The position numbers were made by a program, and so were the translations under genes. Positions 1 through 9,513 of a DNA stretch of 64,000 nt are shown piece by piece (the stretch's first letter is position 1; every line of letters starts with the position of its first letter). The DNA comes from Aphanocapsa sp. GSE-SYN-MK-11-07L (lineage in GTDB: Bacteria; Cyanobacteriota; Cyanobacteriia; Thermosynechococcales; Thermosynechococcaceae): NCBI GenBank assembly GCA_019359715.1, contig JAHHGS010000011.1, forward strand, positions 1-64,000, given 5' to 3'. Under the pieces are notes generated by a model. The model had not been told where the DNA came from and did no database searches. It saw only the letters and a program-made list of their open reading frames with translations.

Positions 1-99
1 GGTGATTTTGAACAATACTGGGACTTCCACAAAATCAAGGAATTTACTCGCAATCATATCGATAAATTTCTCAACCCAGATATTCTAATTCTGGCTTGA
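1..99 (+). CDS. C-terminal fragment of an unidentified protein
   Basis: An open frame runs from the first base to a TGA at 97-99 and gives 32 residues ending in DILILA. The start lies outside the window. The piece contains a YWDFH motif followed by a charged helix-like stretch. I cannot assign a family; a transposase tail is conceivable but not established. Only the last third of a codon-rich frame is seen, so even coding status is uncertain. Confidence 0.4.
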   Translation, partial: GDFEQYWDFHKIKEFTRNHIDKFLNPDILILA

Positions 100-208
100 T
101 TGCGTCGCTCTAAAAGAGCCGCACCCATTTCTGATCCTACAGTCCGCTAATTGGGCTAGAGCGAGAATAATAATTTTCAGTAGCCTAGGCAAAGCTTGCG
201 GGTGGCGG

Positions 209-991
209 CTACTGCATTCGTACGACTAACCCATCTTGAAAAACCAGCAATTCTTGTGGCTGAATTGTTTGCCAGACTTCGTTATCTGTGAGAGGAAGGG
301 TAGCAATCACGGCCACCCGATCGCTGGGACGAGTTAGCTCACTAAAGTCAACGGTAATATCCTGGTCAATTAAATGGGCGGCAGCAAAGGGGGCTTGCCG
401 GATAATGTAGCTAAGGTGGGTTGAGCAATGGACAAAAAAATGCTCACCATCGGAAAGTAGGTAGTTAAATGTCCCGAACTGGGCGATCGCCTGGGTAATT
501 TCTTTCAGGGTTTGATATAGCTCTGCTAGGGGTGGTTTTTGGGTTGGAAAACGCTGACGCAGCCTGGTTAAGATCAGGCAAAATGCCCACTCGCTATCGG
601 TCTTGCCAACAGCGGTATAACATTGATCAGGCTGGGACTTGAGGTTAAAAATATTGGGCAAGTCTCCATTGTGGGCAAACACCCAGTAGCGTCCCCACAG
701 CTCTCGCCGGAAAGGATGGCAATTTTCCAGTAAAATTTCCCCTTGGGTTGCTTTGCGGATATGAGCAATCACATGGGTCGATTTGATCGGGTAACGTCTG
801 ACCAAGCCAGCAATTTCCGACTCAACCGACGGGCGAACATCCACAAACAGGCGGCAACCCAAGCCTTCAAAAAAAGCAATTCCCCAGCCGTCTCGATGCT
901 GGTCAGTCCTGCCGCCACGGGCACAGAATCCCTCAAACGAAAAGCAAATGTCAGTCGGGACGTTGCAATTCATCCCAAGTAATTGGCACAT
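209..991 (-). CDS. class II glutamine amidotransferase (YafJ/EgtC-like)
   Basis: 260 residues starting MCQLLGMNCN, so after removal of Met the N-terminal Cys2 is the Ntn-hydrolase nucleophile that frees ammonia from glutamine. Further family marks are the DGWGIAFF segment near residue 35, HIRKATQG near 78, and HNGD near residue 107, which help form the glutaminase site. There is no synthetase domain, so the acceptor of the ammonia is unknown; this stand-alone type is often annotated YafJ-like. It stands alone between an unidentified fragment and leuB. The family call is firm, the substrate is not. Confidence 0.9.
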   Translation of the reverse strand: MCQLLGMNCNVPTDICFSFEGFCARGGRTDQHRDGWGIAFFEGLGCRLFVDVRPSVESEIAGLVRRYPIKSTHVIAHIRKATQGEILLENCHPFRRELWGRYWVFAHNGDLPNIFNLKSQPDQCYTAVGKTDSEWAFCLILTRLRQRFPTQKPPLAELYQTLKEITQAIAQFGTFNYLLSDGEHFFVHCSTHLSYIIRQAPFAAAHLIDQDITVDFSELTRPSDRVAVIATLPLTDNEVWQTIQPQELLVFQDGLVVRMQ

Positions 992-1107
992 AGAGCAAGC
1001 TTCTAAAACAACAGATTTAGCAACTGCTGTCCACAGGCTACTCGATTTGTGCCCTTAATCCTAGTCCTGCCCTGCAAAGGTAAATTCTGGATTTTTATAG
1101 ATAATTT

Positions 1108-2190
1108 TTAGACAGACAGGGCTTTCAGCAAGGCATTACCCATTCCTCGGCAGCCCAATGGATGCATGCCCGCCGACATAATATCGGGGGTGCGATCGCC
1201 CTGCTCTAGCACCTGCAGCACGGCTTGCTCAATTTGATCGGCGGCTGCCGACTGGCCTAGGGCGTAGCGCAGCATCATGGCAGCGCTCAGCACCATTGCT
1301 AGGGGGTTGGCTTTATCTTGTCCAGCAATGTCTGGAGCTGAACCGTGGACGGGTTCAAACACGCCGGGGCCAGTTGCCCCCAAGCTGGCCGAAGGCAACA
1401 TGCCGATGCTGCCGGTTAGCATGGCGGCGGCGTCAGAGAGAATATCGCCCAACAGATTGCCGGTCACAATCGTGTCAAACTGTTTGGGGGCGCGGACAAG
1501 CTGCATGGCGGCATTGTCTACGTACATGTGGGAAAGTTCAACGTCTGGGTAGTCTTGCGCCAGCAGAGTGATGCGATCGCGCCAAAGTTGAGAAACTTCT
1601 AGCACATTCGCCTTATCGACCGAACACAGCTTTTGACGACGCTTGCGAGCGGCTTCAAAGGCGACGCGCCCAATCCGGTCAATTTCAGTCTCGCTGTAGA
1701 CCATTGTGTTGACTCCCCGCTGCTCTCCCGCTTCACTGCTGAAGATGCCCCGCGGTTGACCAAAGTAAATGCCGCCGGTCAGTTCTCGCACCACCATAAT
1801 GTCTACCCCAGATACGACTTCTGGCTTGAGGCTAGAGGCATCTAAGAGCTGGGGCAAAATTTTGGCCGGGCGCAGGTTGGCAAATAATTCTAGACCCGAT
1901 CTCAGACCTAATAAGCCAGTTTCTGGGCGCAGATGCCGAGGTTGAGTATCCCACTTGGGGCCACCGATCGCTGCTAACAGCACTGCATCGCTATTGCGAC
2001 AGGTTGCTAGGGTAACTTCAGGCAACGGTTCGCCTGTAGCATCAATCGCCGCTCCCCCCATCAGGGCCGTCGTAAAGTCAAAGCTGAGGTCAAACGGGGC
2101 AGCAATTGCTTCCAGGATCTCGACGGCGATCGCCATAATTTCGGGGCCAATCCCGTCCCCTGGCAGGAGCGTAATTCGATACCGCTGCAT
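1108..2190 (-). CDS. leuB: 3-isopropylmalate dehydrogenase
   Basis: 360 residues, the usual length for LeuB. It catalyses the NAD-dependent oxidative decarboxylation of 3-isopropylmalate to 2-oxoisocaproate, the third step of leucine synthesis, in the cytosol. Seen in the sequence: [11 protein letters not shown] at residues 8-18, the substrate-loop RPAKILP, the catalytic Tyr region GGIYFG, the YSETEI segment, DKANVLE, the metal/substrate DNAAMQLV segment and the C-terminal NAD-binding [12 protein letters not shown]. All are intact, so the enzyme should be active. It is not in a leu operon here; the next gene downstream is the amidotransferase on the same strand. Confidence 0.97.
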   Translation of the reverse strand: MQRYRITLLPGDGIGPEIMAIAVEILEAIAAPFDLSFDFTTALMGGAAIDATGEPLPEVTLATCRNSDAVLLAAIGGPKWDTQPRHLRPETGLLGLRSGLELFANLRPAKILPQLLDASSLKPEVVSGVDIMVVRELTGGIYFGQPRGIFSSEAGEQRGVNTMVYSETEIDRIGRVAFEAARKRRQKLCSVDKANVLEVSQLWRDRITLLAQDYPDVELSHMYVDNAAMQLVRAPKQFDTIVTGNLLGDILSDAAAMLTGSIGMLPSASLGATGPGVFEPVHGSAPDIAGQDKANPLAMVLSAAMMLRYALGQSAAADQIEQAVLQVLEQGDRTPDIMSAGMHPLGCRGMGNALLKALSV

Positions 2191-2271
2191 TTTCAGTTTG
2201 ACCGCTGGTTAATACAAAGATTCCGCCACCATTGTCTAACAGATTTGCCCTCCGCTACAGTTCGATTGGCT

Positions 2272-2457
2272 CTATTGGCCAAACTCTAGCCGAGCTTGCT
2301 CAACCAGTTCAACCGTGACAACGTCTTGGGATTGCTCTCTGGCCAAATGCTCAATCCGCTGCCGAGCCTGGGTACGGGCAAAAAAGGGAATCCCTTTGAG
2401 CATCAGTTTGGCAGCCGGTGTCCAACTCAGAACATCCACTAAATCGGATTCTCTCAT
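2272..2457 (-). CDS. small PCP_red-domain protein (protochlorophyllide reductase B-subunit C-terminal-like)
   Basis: 61 residues from the internal ATG ([10 protein letters not shown]); an upstream in-frame start at 2508 would overlap the next gene and adds unlike residues, so I chose 2457. The sequence [19 protein letters not shown] followed by a helix, [11 protein letters not shown], matches the small PCP_red domain found at the C-terminus of the light-independent protochlorophyllide reductase subunit ChlB. Here it is a free-standing protein with none of the nitrogenase-like core. Such orphan versions are known in cyanobacteria but have no assigned function. It follows the small conserved gene at 2495-2716 on the same strand and may be cotranscribed with it. 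Confidence 0.7.
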   Translation of the reverse strand: MRESDLVDVLSWTPAAKLMLKGIPFFARTQARQRIEHLAREQSQDVVTVELVEQARLEFGQ

Positions 2458-2494
2458 GATTTTTCGAGCCTCATTGCCCTGGGTCAACCTTATT

Positions 2495-2716
2495 TTAGTC
2501 CAACCCAAAAAATTGATCTCGCCCTAGAACGGTTTGGCCAAAATCAGGCACCCAGGAAATCCAATCGCCTGCTTCTGTTTCGCACAGCAGTAAGGCTTGA
2601 TCAAAGCTATAGGGAGAGAGGCGATCGCGCAGATTCACCCATAGATTTGGCTGGGGGAAAAACCCTAGCTCAGGAGAAATCTGATTTAAAGGGAGAGATG
2701 AAGTGATAGATTTCAT
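2495..2716 (-). CDS. conserved cyanobacterial hypothetical protein
   Basis: 73 residues from [10 protein letters not shown]; a longer reading to 2770 adds a Cys/Tyr-rich leader unlike the rest. The core [20 protein letters not shown] followed by VPDFGQTVL looks like a small conserved cyanobacterial family whose role is unknown. There is no signal peptide or membrane segment. No convincing ribosome site precedes the start. It ends 38 bases before the PCP_red-domain gene start on the same strand, consistent with a two-gene unit. No function is proposed. Confidence 0.6.
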   Translation of the reverse strand: MKSITSSLPLNQISPELGFFPQPNLWVNLRDRLSPYSFDQALLLCETEAGDWISWVPDFGQTVLGRDQFFGLD

Positions 2717-2913
2717 AGTTTTATAAAATATTCTGTAATATAGGATACATTTTGCTGCGTGTCGGCACAAGAAACTGTCTTAGAACTTCACGAAGACTGA
2801 ACAGAATGTTGCAGATCGTGTCGCGACTTTTTAGAAGCAGTGTCTGTATGATTGATCATTGATTATCTTGCTCTGATAGCCCCTAGCCTGCCTGTAAAAG
2901 TTGCACCCCAATC

Positions 2914-3189
2914 ATGCTTGATCTGAAAGCCTGCCCTCATTGTTATTCCAGCAGCAGCGTCAAACCCAAGCTGCTGATGCTGGCTAAGTATTCTGCGACA
3001 GAGGCAACCCGGCGAGACAACAACTGCGGCTATCAGCGACGCGACCAATTGGCGATCGATCAGTATCAAGCCGCTCTGTTGCCACCCCCGCTTGAACAGT
3101 TTGTCGGCGGTTTGTACTGCCAGACTTGCGGGGTTGGCTACGTTCCAGATGCTGAGCTACATTTCCAGGGGCAACGAGAGTCATGCTAA
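2914..3189 (+). CDS. small zinc-ribbon-like hypothetical protein
   Basis: 91 residues. Two cysteine pairs are visible, CPHC at residues 8-11 and CQTCGVGYVP near residue 70, an arrangement typical of a structural zinc ribbon. The middle is polar and has no recognised motif. Its last codons overlap the ATG of the next gene (3183), so the two are probably translated together. I do not recognise a named family; function unknown. Confidence 0.65.
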   Translation: MLDLKACPHCYSSSSVKPKLLMLAKYSATEATRRDNNCGYQRRDQLAIDQYQAALLPPPLEQFVGGLYCQTCGVGYVPDAELHFQGQRESC

Positions 3190-3449
3190 AAATAGCTGTC
3201 AGTATTAGCCTACTGGCGATCGCCCTCTACACAGGCTTTGCTAAGTTTCCGCTTTGGAGTGTGCCCGTGTTAGCGCTGCCTTTTACCGCTGCCTATATTC
3301 ATGGCAAATGGTACCTTTGGCGATCGCTATTTGAGCGGAGAGACGCCAAGTTTTATCAGTCGCTGGTCGTCACTTATCTGATTCAAAATGTTGTTGTTTT
3401 TATTTTTTACTTACTCGGTAGCGGGATTGGCCGATTGGTGGGCGCTTAG
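3183..3449 (+). CDS. small integral membrane protein, unknown function
   Basis: 88 residues with three hydrophobic stretches: residues about 3-20, 27-42 and 63-86, separated by the charged loop LFERRDAKFYQ. It overlaps the preceding zinc-ribbon-like gene by 7 bases, suggesting translational coupling and perhaps a joint role. I recognise no family. It is followed by a 78-base gap and then the convergent Uma2 gene. Confidence 0.65.
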   Translation: MLKIAVSISLLAIALYTGFAKFPLWSVPVLALPFTAAYIHGKWYLWRSLFERRDAKFYQSLVVTYLIQNVVVFIFYLLGSGIGRLVGA

Positions 3450-3527
3450 CAATTTTGACTCGGATGAAAGATGGGTTTTATCACTAGAGGCAAGACCCAA
3501 ATCGATTCAGGGGTGAGTAAATCAGCG

Positions 3528-4112
3528 TCATTTTACTCGACCGGGAAAGACTTTGCTCAAGTCTAGGATCAGACTCGGAAAAGGCGGTAAGGCGAGCGCC
3601 TCAGCGGGCAAGACAATCCGTTTAGTGCGGTAATCGAACTGCCCATTTAGTTTGCGTAACGGTTCTGCATAGGCTTCTAGAACATAGTCTGACAGGTTAA
3701 ATAGCCAGTAGTCGGGAATCTGGGCCTCAGCGTACAAAGGAAGTTTGGTTTCGCGATCGTAGGTAAGGGAAGAATCAGCAATTTCAATCACCAACAAAAT
3801 ATCAGCAGGTAGCGGGTGAGCCGCTAAATAATCATCAGGCCGATTGCGGACGATCGCCAAATCGGGTTCTGGTTCTCCGTCTGTAGGAATCGTGATCGGA
3901 GCTTGATGTTGCAGCGTGGCGAGATTGCCTAGAAGCGCAGATAGCTCTCTTGATAACCTACGGTTGCAGGTTTCATGCGCTCGTCCTTTAGCTGCCATAC
4001 TGATGATTTCTCCTCGCACTAACTCAATGCGATCGCCAGGTTTAAAGAAACCTAAGTCCGTCAGTTGATGGTATTCATCCAGACTGAAGCGTTTAGCTGT
4101 CGTTAGAGTCAT
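3528..4112 (-). CDS. Uma2-family (DUF820) putative nuclease
   Basis: 194 residues from MTLTTAKRFSLDEYHQL; four extra residues are possible upstream. The order of motifs is that of Uma2, a PD-(D/E)XK-fold family: an N-terminal FSLDEYHQL helix, DRIELVRGEI, the acidic EPDLAIV, then IEIADSSLTYDRETK with the candidate E and K catalytic residues, and PDYWLFNL. The family is greatly expanded in cyanobacteria; the biochemical role of its members is not settled. It lies 27 bases downstream of the Nudix gene on the same strand. One of four Uma2 genes in this window. Confidence 0.9.
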   Translation of the reverse strand: MTLTTAKRFSLDEYHQLTDLGFFKPGDRIELVRGEIISMAAKGRAHETCNRRLSRELSALLGNLATLQHQAPITIPTDGEPEPDLAIVRNRPDDYLAAHPLPADILLVIEIADSSLTYDRETKLPLYAEAQIPDYWLFNLSDYVLEAYAEPLRKLNGQFDYRTKRIVLPAEALALPPFPSLILDLSKVFPGRVK

Positions 4113-4139
4113 ATATCCTCTCAATCAGCGCGGCTGGGA

Positions 4140-4571
4140 TTATTCTAAGCTGGGCAATACGGCGTAGTGGCGATAGCGCCAGTAGTCGTGCAAAATTCGA
4201 TTGTGGTCAAAACAGAGCGTCGGTGGGATTTCCCAGGCAGTAAAAACACCGACGGTTTTGGCATCATCGGCGGCTTGGGGTTGCCCAGTCGCTTCGGCTA
4301 AAAAGACAATGCTAATCGTGTGCTTACGAGGGTCGCGGGCGGGATCAGAATAGACATGAAATTGCTTAATTAACTTGACCTCTAAACTGGTTTCTTCGGT
4401 TGCTTCTCGTTGGGCAGCCGCTTCGGCCGATTCACCGTAGTCAATAAACCCACCAGGAATAGCCCAGCCAAAGGGGAGGTTGCAGCGTTCAATCAAAATA
4501 ATCGGGCGATAAGGGCGATCGCTAAGTTCAATAATGATGTCAACCGTGGGGGCCGGGTTGCGGTAGTTCAC
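4140..4571 (-). CDS. Nudix hydrolase
   Basis: 143 residues. The Nudix box is complete: [20 protein letters not shown] continuing EET, at about residues 41-63, with the metal-binding REATEE core. Nudix enzymes hydrolyse a nucleoside diphosphate linked to another group. The preceding [10 protein letters not shown] and following YSDPARDPR resemble ADP-ribose pyrophosphatase-like members, but substrate cannot be fixed from sequence alone. It precedes the Uma2 gene in the same direction, and lies divergently from sat across a 223-base gap. Confidence 0.92.
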   Translation of the reverse strand: MNYRNPAPTVDIIIELSDRPYRPIILIERCNLPFGWAIPGGFIDYGESAEAAAQREATEETSLEVKLIKQFHVYSDPARDPRKHTISIVFLAEATGQPQAADDAKTVGVFTAWEIPPTLCFDHNRILHDYWRYRHYAVLPSLE

Positions 4572-4794
4572 AGGCGGGCAAAGAGTGCATTAGCAACATC
4601 ATAATAATGGGTCGGTAATCTTCTCGATCCAGCGACATTTTTTTGGAAGTCTTGTCAAGCAAGCCTTTCAAAAAGGCGATTCTCTGGTTGGAAATCGGGT
4701 AAATCGGCCACGGTGACGGAGTAGGATAATAGAAAACTTAATTTTTTTGTTTGATTTCGCTGTTGAATTACCCCCAAGTTAGGAGAATTTTGCT

Positions 4795-5988
4795 TTGAGT
4801 CAGCCCCAAGAAGATGCGATCGCCCCCCACGGTGGAGTATTGGTGAATCGAATTGTTAGCGCCGACCAGAAACAGGTGTTTTTGGAAAAGGCAAACTTTT
4901 TGCCCCGGCTGCGACTTGATGAGCGCACCACCTCTGACCTAGAAATGATTGCGATCGGGGGGTTCAGTCCGCTGATTGGGTTTATGGGGCAAGCTGACTA
5001 CCAGCGGGTGGTTGATGAAATGCATTTGGTGAATGGGTTGCCTTGGGCAATTCCGGTTACCCTGTCCGTCACCGCTGCTGAAGCCGAACCGCTGAAGGAA
5101 GGCAGCTTAGTCCGTTTGGATGATTTGGCTGGCAACTTTGTTGGCGTGTTGGAGTTAACCGAAAAGTATCACTACAGCAAAACCCACGAAGCCCTCCAGG
5201 TCTATCGCACCAATGACGAAAAGCATCCGGGTGTAGCGGTGGTTTACCAGCAAGGAGAGGTCAATCTGGCCGGGCCAGTATGGCTATTGGAGCGGCAAGC
5301 TCATCCTCTGTTTCCTTTGTATCAAATTGATCCGGTTGAATCTCGCAGCCTGTTTCGGGATAAAGGCTGGAAAACAATTGTTGGTTTTCAGACTCGCAAC
5401 CCAATCCACCGGGCCCATGAATACATTCAAAAATGCGCGCTGGAAACCGTGGATGGGCTGTTCTTGCATCCGCTGGTGGGGGCGACCAAAAGCGATGATG
5501 TGCCGGCCGATGTGCGGATGCGCTGCTACGAAATTATGCTGGAGCACTATTTCCCTCACGATCGGGTCATTTTGGCGATTAATCCGGCAGCCATGCGCTA
5601 CGCCGGCCCACGGGAAGCCATTTTCCATGCCTTAGTGCGGAAAAACTACGGCTGTACCCACTTTATTGTTGGGCGAGACCATGCAGGTGTAGGCGACTAC
5701 TATGGCACCTACGATGCTCAATATATCTTTGATGAGTTTGAGCCAGGGGAATTGGGCATTGCTCCTATGAAGTTTGAACATGCTTTTTATTGCACCCGCA
5801 CCCAGTCGATGGCCACGACTAAGACCAGTCCAAGTCAGCCAGAAGAGCGGATTCATCTTTCAGGCACCAAGGTGAGAGAACTTCTGAGAAAGGGTGAGCT
5901 ACCGCCCCCGGAATTTTCCCGTCCAGAAGTGGCAGCAGAGTTAATTAAAGCGATGCGGGAAATTGCCGCTACTAACTATGTGATTTAG
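4795..5988 (+). CDS. sat: sulfate adenylyltransferase (ATP sulfurylase)
   Basis: 397 residues, the normal length for the single-subunit enzyme that makes adenosine 5'-phosphosulfate from ATP and sulfate, the entry step of assimilatory sulfate reduction. Active-site motifs are present: [12 protein letters not shown] near residue 199, [13 protein letters not shown] near 227, and [12 protein letters not shown] near 293. The start is a TTG; the choice rests on an AGGAG at 4781-4785, nine bases upstream, and on continuity with the family's N-terminus. There is no fused APS kinase domain, and no other sulfur genes lie nearby. Confidence 0.97.
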   Translation: MSQPQEDAIAPHGGVLVNRIVSADQKQVFLEKANFLPRLRLDERTTSDLEMIAIGGFSPLIGFMGQADYQRVVDEMHLVNGLPWAIPVTLSVTAAEAEPLKEGSLVRLDDLAGNFVGVLELTEKYHYSKTHEALQVYRTNDEKHPGVAVVYQQGEVNLAGPVWLLERQAHPLFPLYQIDPVESRSLFRDKGWKTIVGFQTRNPIHRAHEYIQKCALETVDGLFLHPLVGATKSDDVPADVRMRCYEIMLEHYFPHDRVILAINPAAMRYAGPREAIFHALVRKNYGCTHFIVGRDHAGVGDYYGTYDAQYIFDEFEPGELGIAPMKFEHAFYCTRTQSMATTKTSPSQPEERIHLSGTKVRELLRKGELPPPEFSRPEVAAELIKAMREIAATNYVI

Positions 5989-6103
5989 GTAGCTCAATTT
6001 ACCCCGGAAATCATTGGTCGTGATGACTTGCCTATGATGACGATAGGGCAGCGTGTTTTAGATGCAAAAACACTGCTAAAGTCAGCAAAGATTATTACAG
6101 ATC

Positions 6104-8287
6104 ATGACGCTGAGGCGACGAACTTTTTTGAGTCAGGCTGGGTTGGCGCTGGCCGGTTTAGGGCTGAGCGAGGCAGGGCTGATTTGGCTAAGCGATCGCT
6201 ATCAGCAGGCTTTGGCTCAGCCGACCCGCCGCAAGCTGGCGCTGCTGGTGGGAATTAATCAATATTCTGGAGCTGAATTTTCAACCTTGGCCGGTTGTTT
6301 AACCGATGTTGAACTGCAACGAGAGTTATTGATTTATCGGTTTGGTTTTCAGCCTAGCGATATTCAAGTTCTGACTGACCAAGCGGCCACTCGCAGCAAT
6401 ATTGAAACTGCCTTTACCGCCCATTTAGCGGAGCAAGCCCGGCCAGGGGATTTGGTGGTGTTCCATTTCAGTGGCTATGGGCAGCGGGTGCAATTGCCGA
6501 ACGCTGTCGGTGGGCTGACAGCGCAAAGCGCTCTGATTCCCTTTGATGGCTGGGTGCCTAGCGAGCAGGCAGGATTGGTCAATGACCTGCTGGCGGATAC
6601 GCTGCTGTTGCTACTGCGATCGCTGCCCACCGATCAAGTCACGACAGTTTTAGACGCTGGCTTTACCGATCCGGGCTGGCCCCGGTTGGGCAATCTGCGG
6701 GTGCGCTCTTGCCCGGCGGCGATGGAGGTGGCTGCTGCTGAACAAGCAGTGCGATCGCAGCTTTTAGAGCAAACTCAGTTATCCGCCGAGCAAGTCCGGG
6801 TGCAGTGGCTGTCTGGGCAAGTTCCAGGCCTGCTGATGTCCGCCACGCAGCCCAACCAGACTGCGGTCGAGTGCCAGTGGCGGGAATTTAGCGCGGGTGC
6901 CTTTACCTATGCCCTGACCCAACACCTGTGGCAGACTTCCCCGCCGATCACGCTTTGGATCAGTCTCAACCGGGCAATCAGTCATGTCCAGCGGCAGGTC
7001 GGTCGCCAGCAGCATCCCTTACTGGGTGGACAAATTAGCTCACGCACGCCCAGCTATGATCTGACCACTAGCCCCGCCGCAGATGGCGTTGTGCTGGCGG
7101 TTGATGCCCCAGTGGGTGAGGTTAGCTTGGCGGGTCTACCGGCGCAAGTTTTTGCTCACTATGGGGTTGGTTCAGTCCTCGCTGTTTTACCCTGGGCGGC
7201 GGCAGAGTTCAGCTTTGCCCAATTGCCCCACCTTCAACTCCAAACAATTACCGGGCTGACGGTCAAAGCAAAGCTGCTGGCAGATGGTCAAATCCAGCCT
7301 GGGCAGTTGGTACAGGAGTCAATTCGGGTGCTGCCGCGCCGCCTGAGTTTGGCGATCGCCCTTGCCCCAGACTTAGAGCGAATCGAACGGGTGGATGCGG
7401 TGAGTGGGTTTGCCAGTTTGGCAGCGTCTGTTCCGACGACGGTGAGCGAGCAAGCCGCAGATTATTTATTTGCCCAAGCTCAGCCAGAAACTGGAGATAC
7501 TGGCTACGGGCTGTTCTCACTGGCGGGTAATTTGCTCCCCAACACCCTCGGCCCAGCCGGAGAAGCTGCCAAGCAAGCGATTAAGCGGCTGCAACCCAAG
7601 CTATCCGTCCTGCTGGGACAAAAGCTTCTGGATCTGACCGTCAATGATGGTAGTTCCCGTTTGGGCGTGCGGGCAGCGCTAGAGGTGCTGCCTCCCGATG
7701 GGGATCTGAAAGTTTGGCGACGGCTGACCACCCTGCGCGCCCCCTATCTGCTGCCAGAGGCAGATCTACTCGACATTCCCCAAGCCGATTTAGGGCGCTT
7801 AACCCTGCCGATTGGCAGCCAAATTCGCTATCGGGTGCAAAATTACAGCGATCGCCCGCTTTATGCCTTGCTGCTCAGCTTTAGCGGTGATCCATTTTTT
7901 CTGTATCCATTTTCCTCGGCTCATCCAGAGAGCAAGCCGATCCAGCCAGCGCCAATTTTACCTGGCTCTACTGTTGCCCTACCTCGGAGCAGCATTGCCT
8001 CGGACTGGATTATTCGCCAAACAAGTCAGAGTGTGGTGACTTATTTAGTCTTTAGCGATCGCCCGTTTAGCCAAGCGATCTCAGCCTTGGTCAGGGGCAT
8101 GGCAGGTCTGCAACTGCCTGCACCAGAGCAAATTGTGCCACTAACCAACCCGCTGGAGGTTGCTCAGGCAGTTTTGGCCGATTTGGACCAGCATAGTCTT
8201 GTCCAGACTCAGCCCTTCGCTAAAGATGCTTTTGCCTGGAATGTAGATGATTGGGCAACCTTCAGCTTTAGCTACCAGGTGGAGTAA
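6104..8287 (+). CDS. pseudo-orthocaspase: caspase-fold protein lacking the catalytic dyad, with DUF4384-like C-terminus
   Basis: 727 residues. The N-terminus has a twin-arginine type leader (LRRRTFLSQAGLALAGLGLS), suggesting Tat export. A caspase p20-like domain follows: KLALLVGINQYSG near residue 44, CLTDVELQRELLI, and DLVVFHFSGYGQRV at about 116-129. Active orthocaspases have His in the SGHG motif and Cys in the later D-x-C motif; here these are Tyr125 and Gly186 (VLDAGFTDPG). It is therefore predicted not to be a protease. The C-terminal third (GSQIRYRVQNYSDRPLYALL onward to YLVFSDRPFS) resembles DUF4384. Cyanobacterial pseudo-orthocaspases with Tyr-Ser in these positions have been described; Tyr-Gly is a further departure. 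Confidence 0.85.
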   Translation: MTLRRRTFLSQAGLALAGLGLSEAGLIWLSDRYQQALAQPTRRKLALLVGINQYSGAEFSTLAGCLTDVELQRELLIYRFGFQPSDIQVLTDQAATRSNIETAFTAHLAEQARPGDLVVFHFSGYGQRVQLPNAVGGLTAQSALIPFDGWVPSEQAGLVNDLLADTLLLLLRSLPTDQVTTVLDAGFTDPGWPRLGNLRVRSCPAAMEVAAAEQAVRSQLLEQTQLSAEQVRVQWLSGQVPGLLMSATQPNQTAVECQWREFSAGAFTYALTQHLWQTSPPITLWISLNRAISHVQRQVGRQQHPLLGGQISSRTPSYDLTTSPAADGVVLAVDAPVGEVSLAGLPAQVFAHYGVGSVLAVLPWAAAEFSFAQLPHLQLQTITGLTVKAKLLADGQIQPGQLVQESIRVLPRRLSLAIALAPDLERIERVDAVSGFASLAASVPTTVSEQAADYLFAQAQPETGDTGYGLFSLAGNLLPNTLGPAGEAAKQAIKRLQPKLSVLLGQKLLDLTVNDGSSRLGVRAALEVLPPDGDLKVWRRLTTLRAPYLLPEADLLDIPQADLGRLTLPIGSQIRYRVQNYSDRPLYALLLSFSGDPFFLYPFSSAHPESKPIQPAPILPGSTVALPRSSIASDWIIRQTSQSVVTYLVFSDRPFSQAISALVRGMAGLQLPAPEQIVPLTNPLEVAQAVLADLDQHSLVQTQPFAKDAFAWNVDDWATFSFSYQVE

Positions 8288-8584
8288 GGTGTTCAATCAT
8301 CCTGGATCGCGATATTTTTTCTGCATCAGTCCGTCCAGAAATCATTACAATTTTTACTGAGGCAAAATATTAGGCTAAATGCTTGAGAACCTGATACCTC
8401 AAGGCTTTGAATCAAAAATCTTCATGGAGACAAGGGCAAAACGCTCTAAAATTTGTGCTTTGGCAAGACCTACATATCATCCTTTTGCCAGAATCGCTGT
8501 ATCTTCTCAAAAATTTATTGTCAATAGGTTGCCCCAGAATTAGATTCCCAGGCTATTATTAACTCAAAATCAGGTAAGCTCGGC
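8288..8584 (+). promoter_or_regulatory. leader region of the RNA-binding protein gene
   Basis: A 297-base AT-rich gap with no convincing reading frame. Near its end TTGCCC (8529-8534) and TATTAT (8554-8559) form a possible sigma-70 promoter, with a rather long 19-base spacer. Cold-inducible RRM genes of cyanobacteria are known to have regulatory leaders; nothing specific was recognised here. Confidence 0.3.
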
Positions 8585-8836
8585 ATGACTATTTACATCG
8601 GTAATTTGTCCTATCAAGCCTCGGAGGACGACCTGCGACAGGTATTTGCAGAGTACGGCACAATCAAGCGCATCACCCTACCTATGGATCGTGAAACCGG
8701 CAGAATGCGCGGCTTTGCATTTGTTGAACTCGAAGAAGACGCCAAAGAAGACGTGGCCATTTCTGAATTAGACGGGGCAGAATGGATGGGGCGGCAACTC
8801 AGGGTGAATAAAGCTAAGCCCAAAGATAGCCGCTAG
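8585..8836 (+). CDS. RRM-type RNA-binding protein (Rbp family)
   Basis: 83 residues making one complete RNA recognition motif. RNP2 is IYIGNL at residues 3-8 and RNP1 is RGFAFVEL at about 41-48, with the aromatic residues that stack on RNA in place. The C-terminal tail is short (AKPKDSR), without the glycine-rich extension seen in some cyanobacterial Rbp proteins, so it belongs to the short class. Family members bind single-stranded RNA and several are cold-induced or help place photosystem mRNAs at thylakoids; which applies here is not shown. Confidence 0.93.
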   Translation: MTIYIGNLSYQASEDDLRQVFAEYGTIKRITLPMDRETGRMRGFAFVELEEDAKEDVAISELDGAEWMGRQLRVNKAKPKDSR

Positions 8837-8948
8837 AAGTCGGGGGTTACAAGCAATAAGATTGGGGGACGGGTCAGGCAAAGCTTGCCTCAGCAAGTCA
8901 TACTGGGAAAGGGATCTTTCCTGTCTGTGAGTTTTGGTTTGAGTATTT

Positions 8949-9503
8949 ATGCCACCACGTCGCTCTTCTAATCCTAGAAATCAGCAAGCTGCCAAAGGTG
9001 AAACTCGCTCACCTGGCCCGAAGCCCCCAGCGGTAAACTCTACCACCCTGGCGATCGTCGGCGCCGTTTTTGTACTGGGAATTGGGATTGGGGTTGCTTT
9101 TAGTAAAACCACGACCCTATCGCCTGAAAATGTCGCCAGCACGGAATTTATTGACAAAAGTGCGCCCAACCCAGAATTCTGCATTCAGTATGGGGCCAGC
9201 GCCATTTCTTTTGATACGAGAGTGTTTGTTACGTTTAACCCCTTTAATGTATTTGTCTCGCAATCGACCATGCAGCCTGGCTGCGTAATGCGAATTAACA
9301 ACATTGCCATTCTTGAGCAACGCAAGTTGGTCACTTCTGAACAAATGCGCGACTGCCGGCAGCGAATGAACACGTTTGGCTATACTGGCAACTTGGACGG
9401 TTCGCCCCAAATTAGCTGTCTTTACCAAAGCAATGTTGACAAAAATAAATTCTTAAACCAGCCGGGCGTTGGCGCTCCCCCGCCAGAAACAACTAACTTT
9501 TAA
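8949..9503 (+). CDS. DUF3172 protein, membrane-anchored
   Basis: 184 residues. A basic, Pro-rich N-terminus (PPRRSSNPRN) leads to one membrane segment at about residues 33-52 (TTLAIVGAVFVLGIGIGVAF). The conserved domain follows, with FCIQYGASAISFDTRVFVTF, NPFNVFVSQ, QPGCV and LEQRKLV, which I recognise as DUF3172, a family found in cyanobacteria and plastids with unknown function. The domain should face the periplasm or lumen. It ends 10 bases before the MlaE-like permease gene, so the two are likely cotranscribed. Confidence 0.85.
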   Translation: MPPRRSSNPRNQQAAKGETRSPGPKPPAVNSTTLAIVGAVFVLGIGIGVAFSKTTTLSPENVASTEFIDKSAPNPEFCIQYGASAISFDTRVFVTFNPFNVFVSQSTMQPGCVMRINNIAILEQRKLVTSEQMRDCRQRMNTFGYTGNLDGSPQISCLYQSNVDKNKFLNQPGVGAPPPETTNF

Positions 9504-9513
9504 CGAATAGTCC

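Noticed and set aside
5284-5628. 114-codon minus-strand frame opposite sat
   Set aside because: Lies wholly inside sat, whose motifs are complete; a shadow frame.
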